From assembly GCF_014208105.1 (NCBI RefSeq), contig NZ_JACHMQ010000001.1:5456001-5520000 (forward strand): a stretch of DNA of 64,000 bases, read 5' to 3'. Each line of letters begins with the position of its first letter. Position 1 is the first letter of the stretch. The DNA comes from Actinomadura coerulea. Lineage in GTDB: Bacteria > Actinomycetota > Actinomycetes > Streptosporangiales > Streptosporangiaceae. Positions 34,603-43,055 of the stretch are shown in pieces. The translations under genes were made by a program, and so were the position numbers. Below the pieces are notes generated by a model. That model had not been told where the DNA came from. It searched no databases and saw nothing but the letters and a program-made list of their open reading frames with translations.

Positions 34603-36108
34603 TCAGCGGCAGGTGGTCCCGTTCTTGGGCGGGTCGGCGCTGATCAGGTACTCGTCGGTGGCCTTGGTGATGCAGGAGTTGCCTTGGAGGTAGGCGGTGT
34701 GGCCGTCGCCGTCGAAGGTGAGGAGGACGCCGCTGGAGAGCTGGCCGGCCAGGCTCTGGGCCCACTTGTAGGGCGTCGCGGGGTCGCGGATGGTTCCGAT
34801 GACGACGATGGGAGCGGCGCCCTTGGCGGTGATGGGGTGGGGTGCTTGTTCCGTCTGGGCGGGCCAGTAGACGCACGGGAGGCCGCCCCAGACGACGAAC
34901 GGTCCGAAGCGGGGAGCGACCTTCTTGGCTTGCGCGGCTGCCTTGCCGTAGGTGGCGAGGTTCGCCGGGTTGGGCTTGTCGACACAGTTGACGGCCATGT
35001 TGGCGTCGGTCTGGTTGCTGTAGGTGCCGTTGGCCTTGCGTTCGACCATCTCGTCCGCGAGAGCCAGGAGAAGGGTGCCGTCGCCCTTCTGCATCGCCTG
35101 GGTGAGCGCCTGGCGCAGAACCGGCCAGTACTCCTTGACGTAGAGGGCCCGCGCGATGCCCATCACGGCCAGGGACTCGGTGACCTTGCGGGAGTCGCGT
35201 GTGTTGTTGAGGGGCTTCTTGTCGGTGGACGTGAGGAAGGAGGAGACCTTGTCGATGACCGCGTCCGGGGTGTTGCCGAAGGCGCAGCCACCCGACTTCA
35301 CGCAGTTGTCCGCGAAGGCACGCAGGGCAGTCTCGAAGCCCTTGGCCTGCTCGATCAGAAGGTCGGTGGACGACAGCTTCGGGTCGACGGCGCCGTCCAG
35401 GACGAGGGCTCGGACGTTCTTGGGGAACTGCTCGGCGTAGAAGGCGCCTAGGTAAGTCCCGTAGGACGCGCCGTAGTAGGTGAGCTTCTGGTCGCCCAAG
35501 GCGCCGCGCAGGACGTCCATGTCACGGGCCGCGTTCAGCGTGCCGACATAGGGGAGCTCCGCGTCGGCCTTGGCCTTGCAACGCTGCGCGAAGGCCTTGC
35601 TTTCGCTGCCCAGCCTGTTCGTCTCGTTCGGGTCGTCTGGGGACGCATCGGTGGCGAAGAACTCGTCCAACTGGGGCCCGGTGTTGCAGCGGACAGGCGC
35701 GCTGGACGCCACCCCACGCGGGTCGAAGCCGACGATGTCGAAACGGCGCCGCAGGTCGGTTCCGAAGCTGCGGGCGGCCTGGCGGACGAAGTCGACCCCG
35801 GAGCCGCCGGGGCCTCCAGGGTTGGTGAGCAGTGAACCGATCCGTTCGGACTTGTCTTCGGCCGGCAGCCTGATGAGCGAGATGCCGACCTTCTCGCCGG
35901 ACGGCTTGGTGTAGTCCAAGGGGACCTGTACGGTCGCGCACTCGAACCCGTTGCGACAGCTCTTCCAGGCCGGTTTCTGGCCGTAGAACTGCCCGAGGCC
36001 CGTGGGGACGCTTGCGGCCCGGCTCGTGTTCTTGTCACCACTGTCGCAGCCGGTGGCCGTCGCCAGGACCAGCACAGTAGCCACGCTGATGAGTCTCGCT
36101 GCCCGCAC
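34603..36108 (-). CDS. Secreted alpha/beta-hydrolase lipoprotein, tripeptidyl aminopeptidase-like (501 aa)
   Basis: A lipobox signal peptide ends LATATGC (Cys21), so the protein is lipid-anchored outside the membrane. The alpha/beta hydrolase shows LLTNPGGPGGSGVDFV (oxyanion region), the nucleophile elbow YYGASYGTYLGAFYAEQFP with Ser, the acid in VIGTIRDPATPYKWA and the His in FDGDGHTAYLQGNSC. The TAP-like C-terminal domain (about 400-501) carries the last two. This is the SlpD/SlpE and tripeptidyl-aminopeptidase family of streptomycetes (MEROPS S33), which removes N-terminal peptides from secreted proteins. GTG 36108 has GGGG upstream. Confidence 0.93.
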   Translation of the reverse strand: MRAARLISVATVLVLATATGCDSGDKNTSRAASVPTGLGQFYGQKPAWKSCRNGFECATVQVPLDYTKPSGEKVGISLIRLPAEDKSERIGSLLTNPGGPGGSGVDFVRQAARSFGTDLRRRFDIVGFDPRGVASSAPVRCNTGPQLDEFFATDASPDDPNETNRLGSESKAFAQRCKAKADAELPYVGTLNAARDMDVLRGALGDQKLTYYGASYGTYLGAFYAEQFPKNVRALVLDGAVDPKLSSTDLLIEQAKGFETALRAFADNCVKSGGCAFGNTPDAVIDKVSSFLTSTDKKPLNNTRDSRKVTESLAVMGIARALYVKEYWPVLRQALTQAMQKGDGTLLLALADEMVERKANGTYSNQTDANMAVNCVDKPNPANLATYGKAAAQAKKVAPRFGPFVVWGGLPCVYWPAQTEQAPHPITAKGAAPIVVIGTIRDPATPYKWAQSLAGQLSSGVLLTFDGDGHTAYLQGNSCITKATDEYLISADPPKNGTTCR

Positions 36109-36176
36109 CCGGTCCCCGTCTCGTCATAGCTGCACGTACGCCGCCGCCTACGCTACGTCGGCATGGTGGTCGAGGG

Positions 36177-36566
36177 CTACTTCCCTCGGTATTCGTGTTC
36201 GATGCCGTCGAGCAGCCACTCGATCGCCTTGACGACGGCCAGCATGCTTTCGGGGTCGTCGGTGAGGCGGGCGGCGGCGGCCATGGACTGCTCGATGTGG
36301 CGCAGGCCGTTGGGACCGATACGCGGGGAACGTCCCGCGAGTTGCAGCATCCACGGGTGCCGCAGCCCGACCTCGCGCTCCCTTCGGGCGATCTCCATCA
36401 TCGCCTCACGCCAGCCGTCCGGCAGCTCTCCCTGGACCAGTACCTCTTCGGCGACCTCGTCGTACACCATGTCGAGAAGGTCCTCTTTCGCGTCGATGTG
36501 CGTGTACAAGCTCATCGCGCGGACGCCCAGCTCGCTCGCCATCCGGCGGGTGAGGCTCGTGAGAGC
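36177..36566 (-). pseudogene. 5'-truncated TetR-family regulator
   Basis: The frame reads ALTSLTRRMASELGVRAMSL then YTHIDAKEDLLDMVYDEVAE, the second half of a TetR HTH, and a C-terminal ligand domain follows through WLLDGIEHEYRGK. An in-frame TGA (36569-36567) cuts off the frame eight codons before MASEL, and no HTH helix 1 is encoded upstream in any frame. ATG 36542 could still yield 121 residues, but without helix 1 of the DNA-binding domain. It is therefore probably non-functional, unless it acts by heterodimerising. Confidence 0.65.
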
Positions 36567-36637
36567 TCATGTGGCGTTCGTGAGGCAAGGGTGAGAATTA
36601 GATGAAATAGGCCCCGAACAGGCGAGGTTGCCCTGGC

Positions 36638-37372
36638 ATGGGCACATCGCGGAAGACCGGCCTCCGGGTCGAGGAGAGCGGCAAGCGCGTCAGGGCTTAC
36701 CTCGGCGGCCATCTGGTGGCCGACTCGATACGGCCTTCTCTCGTCTGGGAGATCCCCTACTACCCCACCTACTACTTTCCCGAGGGGGACGTGCGGGCCG
36801 AGCTCGTCGAGGACGGCCCCGGCACCCGCTCGCCGAGCAGGGGCGACGCGACCGTCTACACGGTGAAGGTGGACGGCGCGCAGGCTCCGGGCGCCGCGCT
36901 CCGCCATACCGAGCTGCCCGGCTTGGTCCGGCTCGACTGGAACGCGATGGACGCCTGGTTCGAGGAGGACGAGGAGGTCTTCGTCCACCCCCGCGACCCG
37001 TACACGCGCGTGGACGTGCTGGCGGCGTCGCGGCATGTCCGCGTGGAGGTGGACGGGGTGACGGTCGCGGAGTCGTCCAGCCCGCGGCTGCTGTTCGAGA
37101 CGGGTCTGCCGGTGCGCTACTACCTGCCGAAGCCGCATGTCCGGATGGACCTGCTCGAACACACCGACACCGTGTCGCACTGCCCGTACAAGGGCACCGC
37201 GGAGTACTGGTCGGCACGGGTGGACGGGACGCTGCACGAAGATCTGGCCTGGTCGTACCGGACGCCGCTGGAGGAAAGCCTCAAGGTCGCCGGGTTGGTC
37301 TGCTTCTTCAACGAGAAGGTCGACATCTTCGTGGACGGGGTGCTGCAGGAGCGGCCGAAGACCAAGTTCTGA
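36638..37372 (+). CDS. Protein with two DUF427 domains (244 aa)
   Basis: Two tandem DUF427 folds are visible: residues 12-105 (GKRVRAYLGGHLVADSIRPS, YYPTYYFPEGDVRAELVED) and 125-240 (ASRHVRVEVDGVTVAESSSP, RYYLPKPHVRMDLLEHTDTV, SHCPYKGTAEYWS, ending VCFFNEKVDIFVDGVLQERP). The second copy keeps the family's usual CPYKG and FYNE-like motifs; the first copy has lost the CPYKG. DUF427 proteins are small beta-proteins of unknown function, common in actinobacteria. The gene is divergent from the TetR remnant, which may once have regulated it. Confidence 0.88.
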   Translation: MGTSRKTGLRVEESGKRVRAYLGGHLVADSIRPSLVWEIPYYPTYYFPEGDVRAELVEDGPGTRSPSRGDATVYTVKVDGAQAPGAALRHTELPGLVRLDWNAMDAWFEEDEEVFVHPRDPYTRVDVLAASRHVRVEVDGVTVAESSSPRLLFETGLPVRYYLPKPHVRMDLLEHTDTVSHCPYKGTAEYWSARVDGTLHEDLAWSYRTPLEESLKVAGLVCFFNEKVDIFVDGVLQERPKTKF

Positions 37373-37423
37373 GCACGACCCCTCGTCGGCCGCGAACGGC
37401 CGCATGAGTCAGTTGGGCACGGA

Positions 37424-37455
37424 TCGGCCGGGCACGGGAAATCGTGCCCGGCCGA
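37424..37455 (+). terminator. Terminator after the DUF427 gene
   Basis: TCGGCCGGGCACG and CGTGCCCGGCCGA are perfect 13-base arms with a six-base loop, followed by CAATTT. It lies 51 bases after the stop. Confidence 0.78.
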
Positions 37456-37605
37456 CAATTTCCGCGCCGACTTTTGTCAGCGGGCATTACATCTGTCGAT
37501 GGAACATCGCGCGATGGTGTGATGCCTGTCGCTTTGATGGCCCAAGCCTTGAATCCTCCGCGATTCCTACGCGAGCGTAAGTTAGCGCGCCCTCGGGAGG
37601 AAACC

Positions 37606-38688
37606 TTGGCCATCGCACCGCGGACCATCGCACCGCGCCGCCCGCGCCGGCCCATAGCGGGGCGGCGGATCGCGGCGGCCGCCCGGCTCCTCACGACTCC
37701 GCTCCTGCCGGAGGACTACCTCGGGCTGATCGACCCGCTGTGGTCCACGGCCGATCCGCGCGGGCGGATCGAGGCCGTCCGGCACGAGGCCCCGTCCGCC
37801 GCGACCCTGGTGATCAGACCGGGGCGGGCGTGGAGAGGCCACCGGCCCGGCCAGTGGATCAAGATCGGCGTGGACGTCGGCGGCGTCCGGCACTGGCGGA
37901 CGTTCTCGCTGTCGTCGCCGCCCCGCCGCGACGGCCGCATCACGGTCACCGTCAAGGCCGCGCGCGACGGGTTCGTCTCGGCGTACCTGGTCAACGAGAT
38001 CCGGCCCGGGGCGGTCGTCCGCCTGTCGCCGCCCGACGGCGCGTTCACGCTGCCCGCGCCCGTCCCCCGGAAGCTGCTGTTCGTGACGGCCGGCAGCGGC
38101 ATCACCCCGGTCATGGCGATGCTGCGGCATCTCGGCGGCGCGTCCGACGCCGTGCTCGTCCACTCGGACCGGACGGCCCGGGACGTGATCTTCGGCGACG
38201 AGCTCCGCCGGATGCCGGGGGTGCGGCTGCACGAGCGGCACACGACCCCGGACGGGCGGCTGAAGCCGTCCGACATACCCGGCATCTGCCCCGACTGGGC
38301 CGAGCGCGAGGCGTGGGCGTGCGGACCGGGCGGCATGCTCGACGACCTCGCGGCGCACTGGAAGGCCGCGGGAATCGGGGAGAGGCTGCGCGTCGAGCGC
38401 TTCCGCACCGTCCTGTCCGGCGGCGGGGGCCAGGGCGGGCGCGTCACGTTCACCAGGAGCGGCGTCACGGCCGACGCGGACGGGAGCACGCCCCTGCTGA
38501 CGGCGGGCGAGGACGCCGGCGCGCTGCTGCCGAGCGGGTGCCGGATGGGCATCTGCCGCGGCTGCGTCGGGCGGCTGGCGTCCGGCAAGGTCCGCGACCT
38601 GCGCACCGGCGAGGTGCACGGCGACGAGGGCGAGATCGTCCAGACCTGCGTCTCGGCGGCCGCCGGGCCCGTGGAGATCGAACTGTGA
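37606..38688 (+). CDS. Ferredoxin reductase with C-terminal 2Fe-2S domain, desaturase partner (360 aa)
   Basis: TTG 37606 is chosen for its GGGAGG at five bases; longer frames upstream lack similarity. The FAD part has WRTFSLSSPP (RxFSLS) and VTVKAARDGFVSAYLVN. The NAD(P) part has LLFVTAGSGITPVMAMLRHL and AWACGPGGMLDDLAAHWK. The C-terminal plant-type ferredoxin binds the cluster with LPSGCRMGICRGCVGRLASG (C-x4-C-x2-C) plus the Cys in IVQTCVSAAAG. The layout matches mycobacterial Rv3230c, which feeds electrons to the stearoyl-CoA desaturase DesA3. The next gene, ten bases on, is that desaturase type, so the two should act together. Confidence 0.95.
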   Translation: MAIAPRTIAPRRPRRPIAGRRIAAAARLLTTPLLPEDYLGLIDPLWSTADPRGRIEAVRHEAPSAATLVIRPGRAWRGHRPGQWIKIGVDVGGVRHWRTFSLSSPPRRDGRITVTVKAARDGFVSAYLVNEIRPGAVVRLSPPDGAFTLPAPVPRKLLFVTAGSGITPVMAMLRHLGGASDAVLVHSDRTARDVIFGDELRRMPGVRLHERHTTPDGRLKPSDIPGICPDWAEREAWACGPGGMLDDLAAHWKAAGIGERLRVERFRTVLSGGGGQGGRVTFTRSGVTADADGSTPLLTAGEDAGALLPSGCRMGICRGCVGRLASGKVRDLRTGEVHGDEGEIVQTCVSAAAGPVEIEL

Positions 38689-38698
38689 GAGGAGCGGC

Positions 38699-39781
38699 AT
38701 GACCGACCATCTGACGGCCGAGGACTACGAGACCATCGCCGCCGAGCTGGACGCGCTGCGCGAGGAGATCATGTCCGGTCTCGGCGAGCGCGACGCGTCC
38801 TACATCCGGCGGGTGATCCGCTGGCAGCGCGGACTGGAGATCGGCGGCCGGGCGCTGCTGCTCGCGTCCGCGCTGCCGCCCGCCTGGGTCGCCGGGACCG
38901 CGGCGCTGTCCGTCGCGAAGATCCTGGAGAACATGGAGATCGGGCACAACGTCATGCACGGCCAGTGGGACTGGATGCGCGACCCGAAGATCCATTCCAC
39001 GACCTGGGAGTGGGACAACGTCTCCCCGGCCGAGCAGTGGAAACACTCGCACAACTTCGTCCACCACACGTTCACGAACGTGCTCGGCAAGGACAACGAC
39101 GTCGGCTACGGCATCCTGCGCGTCGCCCCGGAGCAGGAGTGGTCCCCGGCGCACCTCGCGCAGCCGCTCTACAACCTGCTGCTGGCGATGTTCTTCGAGT
39201 ACGGGGTGGCGCTGCACGACCTGGAGATCGACAAGATCCGGGACGGGACGGCCGACGAGGCGGTGACGGGGGAGAAGCTGCGCGCGATCGGCCGCAAGAT
39301 CCGCCGCCAGTGGGGCAAGGACTACCTGGCGTTCCCGCTGCTCAGCGGCCCGCAGTTCCTGTCCACGCTGGCCGCGAACGCCACCGCGAACGTGGTCCGC
39401 AACGTCTGGGCGCACATGATCATCTTCTGCGGGCACTTCCCCGGCGACGTGGAGGTGTTCGAGGAGGAGCGGCTGGACGGCGAGACAAGGGGCGAGTGGT
39501 ACGTCCGGCAGCTGTGCGGCTCGGCGAACATCGACGGGGGCGGGCTGTTCCATCTGATGACCGGCAACCTCAGCCACCAGATCGAGCACCACCTGTTTCC
39601 GGACATGCCGAGCAACCGGTACGGCGAGATCGCCCCGCGCGTCCGCGCCCTGTGCGGCAAGTACGACATCCCGTACCACACGGGCTCGCTGTCGCGCCAG
39701 GTCACGGGCACCTGGAAGAAGATCGTCCGGTATGCGCTGCCCGGCGGGCGCCCGTCCCCGGCACGGCCTGAGACGGCCTGA
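38699..39781 (+). CDS. Membrane acyl-CoA/fatty-acid desaturase (360 aa)
   Basis: The three histidine boxes of membrane di-iron desaturases are present: GHNVMHGQWDWM (HxxxH), WKHSHNFVHHTFTN (HxxxHH, with an earlier His) and LSHQIEHHLFPDMPSNR (QxxHH). Two hydrophobic hairpins (about residues 50-80 and 160-250) hold it in the membrane. It belongs to the DesA3-like group that inserts a delta-9 double bond. Electron supply comes from the reductase ten bases upstream. This pair lets the cell adjust membrane fluidity. The stop is two bases from that of the convergent GNAT gene. Confidence 0.95.
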   Translation: MTDHLTAEDYETIAAELDALREEIMSGLGERDASYIRRVIRWQRGLEIGGRALLLASALPPAWVAGTAALSVAKILENMEIGHNVMHGQWDWMRDPKIHSTTWEWDNVSPAEQWKHSHNFVHHTFTNVLGKDNDVGYGILRVAPEQEWSPAHLAQPLYNLLLAMFFEYGVALHDLEIDKIRDGTADEAVTGEKLRAIGRKIRRQWGKDYLAFPLLSGPQFLSTLAANATANVVRNVWAHMIIFCGHFPGDVEVFEEERLDGETRGEWYVRQLCGSANIDGGGLFHLMTGNLSHQIEHHLFPDMPSNRYGEIAPRVRALCGKYDIPYHTGSLSRQVTGTWKKIVRYALPGGRPSPARPETA

Positions 39782-39783
39782 GG

Positions 39784-40611
39784 TCAGCCGAGGGCCTGCG
39801 CCACGGGGAGGTGGAGGCGGGACACGTCGTTGACGATGGGCGCACCGTACTCCATGACCGTGGTGGTGAACGCGGGTCGCAGGCCGTGCCGCCGCGCCCA
39901 GTCGACCATCTCCGGATGCCGGTGGTCGATGTCCAGGCGGACCGGCCCCGCCGGAACGATCTCTTCGACGAGGGCGAGGGCCGTCTCGGTGTCCTGTGCG
40001 GTGACGGGGCCGACGACCGCCATGTCGTCGTTCCACCACACGCCCCCGAACCCCTTCAGGCCGGACTCGTCCCGGACGACGTGGAACGTCTCGCAGAACG
40101 ACGGCAGCCCGTCGACCAGCCGTGCACGGTCGGCGCCGAAGACCTCGGTGTCGAGCGCATGGACGGCGGGCATGTCCGCCGCCTCGGCAGGGACGGAGAC
40201 GCCCCGCTTGGCGGGCCCCTTGCCCGTACCCGTGTACGTCGTGCAGAGCCCGACGGAGCGATATCCCAGACGCTCGTACAGCGGGCGTCCGTATTCGGTG
40301 GCCGTCAGGCAGAAGCTCTTCGTCTCGGTGTTGTCCATGGCGTGGAGCATGATGCGGCCGCCCAGACCACGCCGTTCGTAGCGTTTCGCCACCAGCACCA
40401 TGCTGATGGCCGCGACGTCCGCGCCGTAGGGGGTCGACACCGTCGCCGCGGCGAGCCCGCCCTCCCCGTCGTCGATGCCGTAGACGTCGCCGACCGAGAA
40501 CAGGAACCGCCACTTCCGGTCTTCGCGCCCCCAGCCGCGGTCCTCGGCGAGCCGCTGGCAGGCGGCGAGGTCGTCGATACCGAGTCGCCGCGCGGGCCTG
40601 TCCCCATCCAT
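39784..40611 (-). CDS. GNAT-family N-acetyltransferase with extra C-terminal domain (275 aa)
   Basis: ATG 40611 fits the family length. The GNAT core covers residues 1-135: RLGIDDLAACQRLAEDRGWG, ISMVLVAKRYERRGLGGRIM with the acetyl-CoA loop RRGLGG, then ATEYGRPLYERLGYRSVGLC. Residues 150-275 form a second acetyltransferase-like domain (GFGGVWWNDDMAVVGPVTAQ, VRLDIDHRHPEMVDWARRHG), as in the Acetyltransf_18 group. The substrate is unknown. It is convergent with the desaturase and divergent from an MFS exporter. Confidence 0.87.
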   Translation of the reverse strand: MDGDRPARRLGIDDLAACQRLAEDRGWGREDRKWRFLFSVGDVYGIDDGEGGLAAATVSTPYGADVAAISMVLVAKRYERRGLGGRIMLHAMDNTETKSFCLTATEYGRPLYERLGYRSVGLCTTYTGTGKGPAKRGVSVPAEAADMPAVHALDTEVFGADRARLVDGLPSFCETFHVVRDESGLKGFGGVWWNDDMAVVGPVTAQDTETALALVEEIVPAGPVRLDIDHRHPEMVDWARRHGLRPAFTTTVMEYGAPIVNDVSRLHLPVAQALG

Positions 40612-40747
40612 GGGACGGGACGCTAGATCGGCCGCCGCCGGCCGCACAACCCAATTACGCCGCGGCATTACCCCACAGGTCATCGCCTTCACGACCTCCC
40701 GGGCGAGATCGTCTAGGCGCGGATAACGGTCGATCTGAGGAGAGAAC

Positions 40748-42145
40748 ATGTCGCACACGGCGACTCCGGTGGCGGGCCGGCGCCCGCACGGGGCCGCGGC
40801 CTCGCCCACCGCGTCCATCGGCACCCTGCTGGTCCTGCTCACCGGCATCTTCATCACCACGCTCGACTTCTTCATCGTGAACGTGGCGATCCCCGACATC
40901 CAGACCGATCTGCGCGCCGGCGCGACGGCGATCCAGTGGGTCGTCGCCGGGTTCGGGCTGGCGCTCGGCAGCGGGCTGATCACCAGTGGCCGCCTCGGCG
41001 ACCTGGCCGGACGCCGCCGGATGTACGCGCTCGGCCTCGCGGTGTTCACGGCGGCCTCACTGGCGTGCGGGCTGGCCCCCTCCCCCGGCACGCTGATCGC
41101 CGCCAGGGTGGTGCAGGGGCTCGCGGCCGCGCTGCTGATGCCGCAGGTTCTCGGGATCATCAACGGCGTGTTCACCGGGGAGGCGCGCGCCAAGGCGTTC
41201 ACCGCCTACGGCCTCGCGATGGGCTTGGGCGGCGTGTTCGGGCAGCTTATCGGGGGTGTGCTGATCCAGGCGGACCTGTTCGGCACCGGATGGCGCAGCA
41301 TCTTCCTGATCAACGTCCCGGTCGGGGTCGTCACGCTGGCGCTGGTCCGCCGGACCGTCCCGCCCCAGCCGCGCACCACGGGAACCCGGCTCGACGTCAC
41401 GGGAACCGTCCTCGTCACCCTCGGCCTCGTCGCGCTCGTCCTGCCCCTGATCGAGGGTCGCCGCCTGGGCTGGCCCGCCTGGACGTGGGCGTCGCTCGCC
41501 GCGTCGGCCGTCCTGCTGGCCGCCTTCGTCGTCTCCCAGCGCCGCAGCAGCGCCCCGCTGGTCTCGCCCACCCTCTTCCGTGAGCCCGCTTTCCGCGCCG
41601 GCAGCGGCCTGGCGCTCGTCTACACCCTGGCGATGGCGTCCTTCTTCCTGTACCTCGCCCTGTACCTCCAGCAGGGACGCGGTCTCAGCGCCCTGGAGTC
41701 CGGCCTGCTCTTCGTCGCCCTGGGCGCGGGCTACTTCGCCGCGTCCACCCGCGCCACGGCCATCGCCGCCCGCCTGGGACGGCAGGTCCTCGCGCTGGGC
41801 GCCGCGGTGCAGGCGGCCGGCTGCCTCCTCCTGCTCGCCGCGACCGGGCACGCCATCGGCTGGCTCATCCCGGGCCTGGCCCTCGTGGGGGCGGGCATGG
41901 GATTCGTCCTGGCGCCCCTGTCGGCACTGGTCCTGGCCGGTGTCACCGATCGGCACGCCGCCTCAGCCGCCGGCGTCCTGTCCACCGCGCAGCAGGTCGG
42001 CAACGCCCTCGGCGTGGCGCTCGTCGGGATCGTCTTCTACGGCGCGCTGGGCGAGGTCGCCGACGCCTTCCGGGCGTCGCTCTTCCCGGTCATGGCCTTC
42101 TGCGGCGTCACCGCGGCCCTCGCCCAGCTCCTCCCCAGGCGCTAG
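40748..42145 (+). CDS. MFS exporter, DHA2-like (465 aa)
   Basis: An N-terminal polar stretch is followed by LLTGIFITTLDFFIVNVAIP (family motif D1-like), then AIQWVVAGFGLALGSGLITS and GRLGDLAGRRRMYALGLAVF (motif A), and later GLGGVFGQLIGGVLIQADLF. About 14 hydrophobic segments can be drawn. These proteins expel drugs or dyes using the proton gradient. ATG 40748 is preceded by GAGGAGAGA. There is no adjacent regulator apart from the GNAT gene. Its stop (TAG) shares three bases with the convergent stop on the other strand (CTAG). Confidence 0.92.
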   Translation: MSHTATPVAGRRPHGAAASPTASIGTLLVLLTGIFITTLDFFIVNVAIPDIQTDLRAGATAIQWVVAGFGLALGSGLITSGRLGDLAGRRRMYALGLAVFTAASLACGLAPSPGTLIAARVVQGLAAALLMPQVLGIINGVFTGEARAKAFTAYGLAMGLGGVFGQLIGGVLIQADLFGTGWRSIFLINVPVGVVTLALVRRTVPPQPRTTGTRLDVTGTVLVTLGLVALVLPLIEGRRLGWPAWTWASLAASAVLLAAFVVSQRRSSAPLVSPTLFREPAFRAGSGLALVYTLAMASFFLYLALYLQQGRGLSALESGLLFVALGAGYFAASTRATAIAARLGRQVLALGAAVQAAGCLLLLAATGHAIGWLIPGLALVGAGMGFVLAPLSALVLAGVTDRHAASAAGVLSTAQQVGNALGVALVGIVFYGALGEVADAFRASLFPVMAFCGVTAALAQLLPRR

Positions 42146-42819
42146 TACACGCTGACGCCGAAGGCGCTGAGCACCGGAGAGATCGGCTGGAAGAAGGAGG
42201 ACCCGCCACTGGCGCAGTCCCCGACCCCGCCGATCCCCAGCCCCACCGCGGTACTGCCAGAGAAATACGGAGCCCCGGGACTGTCCCCGGGCTCCGTGCA
42301 TATGGTCGTCCTCGCGAGCCCGGTGATCGTCCCGTCAGGGAAGTTCACGGTCACGTTGACGGCCGTGACGCTGCCGCAGCGCAGGCCCGTGACGGGCCCG
42401 CTGCGGCAGACGCGCTGACCGACGACCGGCCGGCCCGCCGTCGTGATGTCCTGGGAGCCGGGGTAGAGGTGGACGCTGCCGGGCCGCTCCACGGAAGGCT
42501 CCACGTACCGGACGAGCGCGACGGCGGCGTTCGTCACCGAGACGACCGTCCCGAGCTGGACGGTCATCCCCGGATCGGCGTAGATCGCCATGCCCACCTG
42601 GGCGCAGCCGCCCGCGGTGAGGAAGTAGTAGGTGCCGTTCTGCCGCACGTTGAACCCGAGGGTGCAGCGCACGCCCCCGGCCCCGTAGATCGCCCGTCCC
42701 CCTTCCGCGCCCGGCGCCGCGGCGGGACGCGCGCCCGCCGGCGAAGCGGACGCGCCGGGGGCGGCGGTGGCCAGGACGGCGACGATGCCCGCGAGCAAGG
42801 TCGCGACGCGCAGTCTCAC
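42142..42819 (-). CDS. Streptogrisin-like (S1) protein that has lost catalytic residues (225 aa)
   Basis: GTG 42819 has AGGAGG upstream. Residues 1-25 are a signal peptide ending GASA. The fold is that of streptogrisin-type chymotrypsins: CTLGFNVRQNGTYYFLTAGG, ALVRYVEPS and TEPGDSPGAPYFSGSTAVGL. The catalytic His in TAGHC is replaced by Gly (TAGGC, residue 71). The usual NDYxxVRY aspartate position reads TNAAVALVRY. The serine remains (S180), but its loop is GDSPGAP rather than GDSGGP. Four cysteine pairs could still form. The protein is likely secreted and proteolytically inactive; binding or inhibition is possible. There is no pro-domain. Confidence 0.85.
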   Translation of the reverse strand: MRLRVATLLAGIVAVLATAAPGASASPAGARPAAAPGAEGGRAIYGAGGVRCTLGFNVRQNGTYYFLTAGGCAQVGMAIYADPGMTVQLGTVVSVTNAAVALVRYVEPSVERPGSVHLYPGSQDITTAGRPVVGQRVCRSGPVTGLRCGSVTAVNVTVNFPDGTITGLARTTICTEPGDSPGAPYFSGSTAVGLGIGGVGDCASGGSSFFQPISPVLSAFGVSVY

Positions 42820-43055
42820 GGAGTACCTCCTGCGGGAAATGGCGGCTTGCCGGAATGGTGCGAAAACCCGGGGGCCCCGGCAAGGGGAGGAAGGTGCCAA
42901 GGTTGCCCGCGGCCGTATAGCAACATCACAACGAGCCCCCGCGAATGCCCTGGTCAACGGTGAGTACGGGAGGCCGCGCGTTCTAGGTACGGGTGCTCAT
43001 TCGCCGGGCTCTCCACGGGCGGAGGATGAGGCGACCGTTTCGGGATGGAGAGCGT

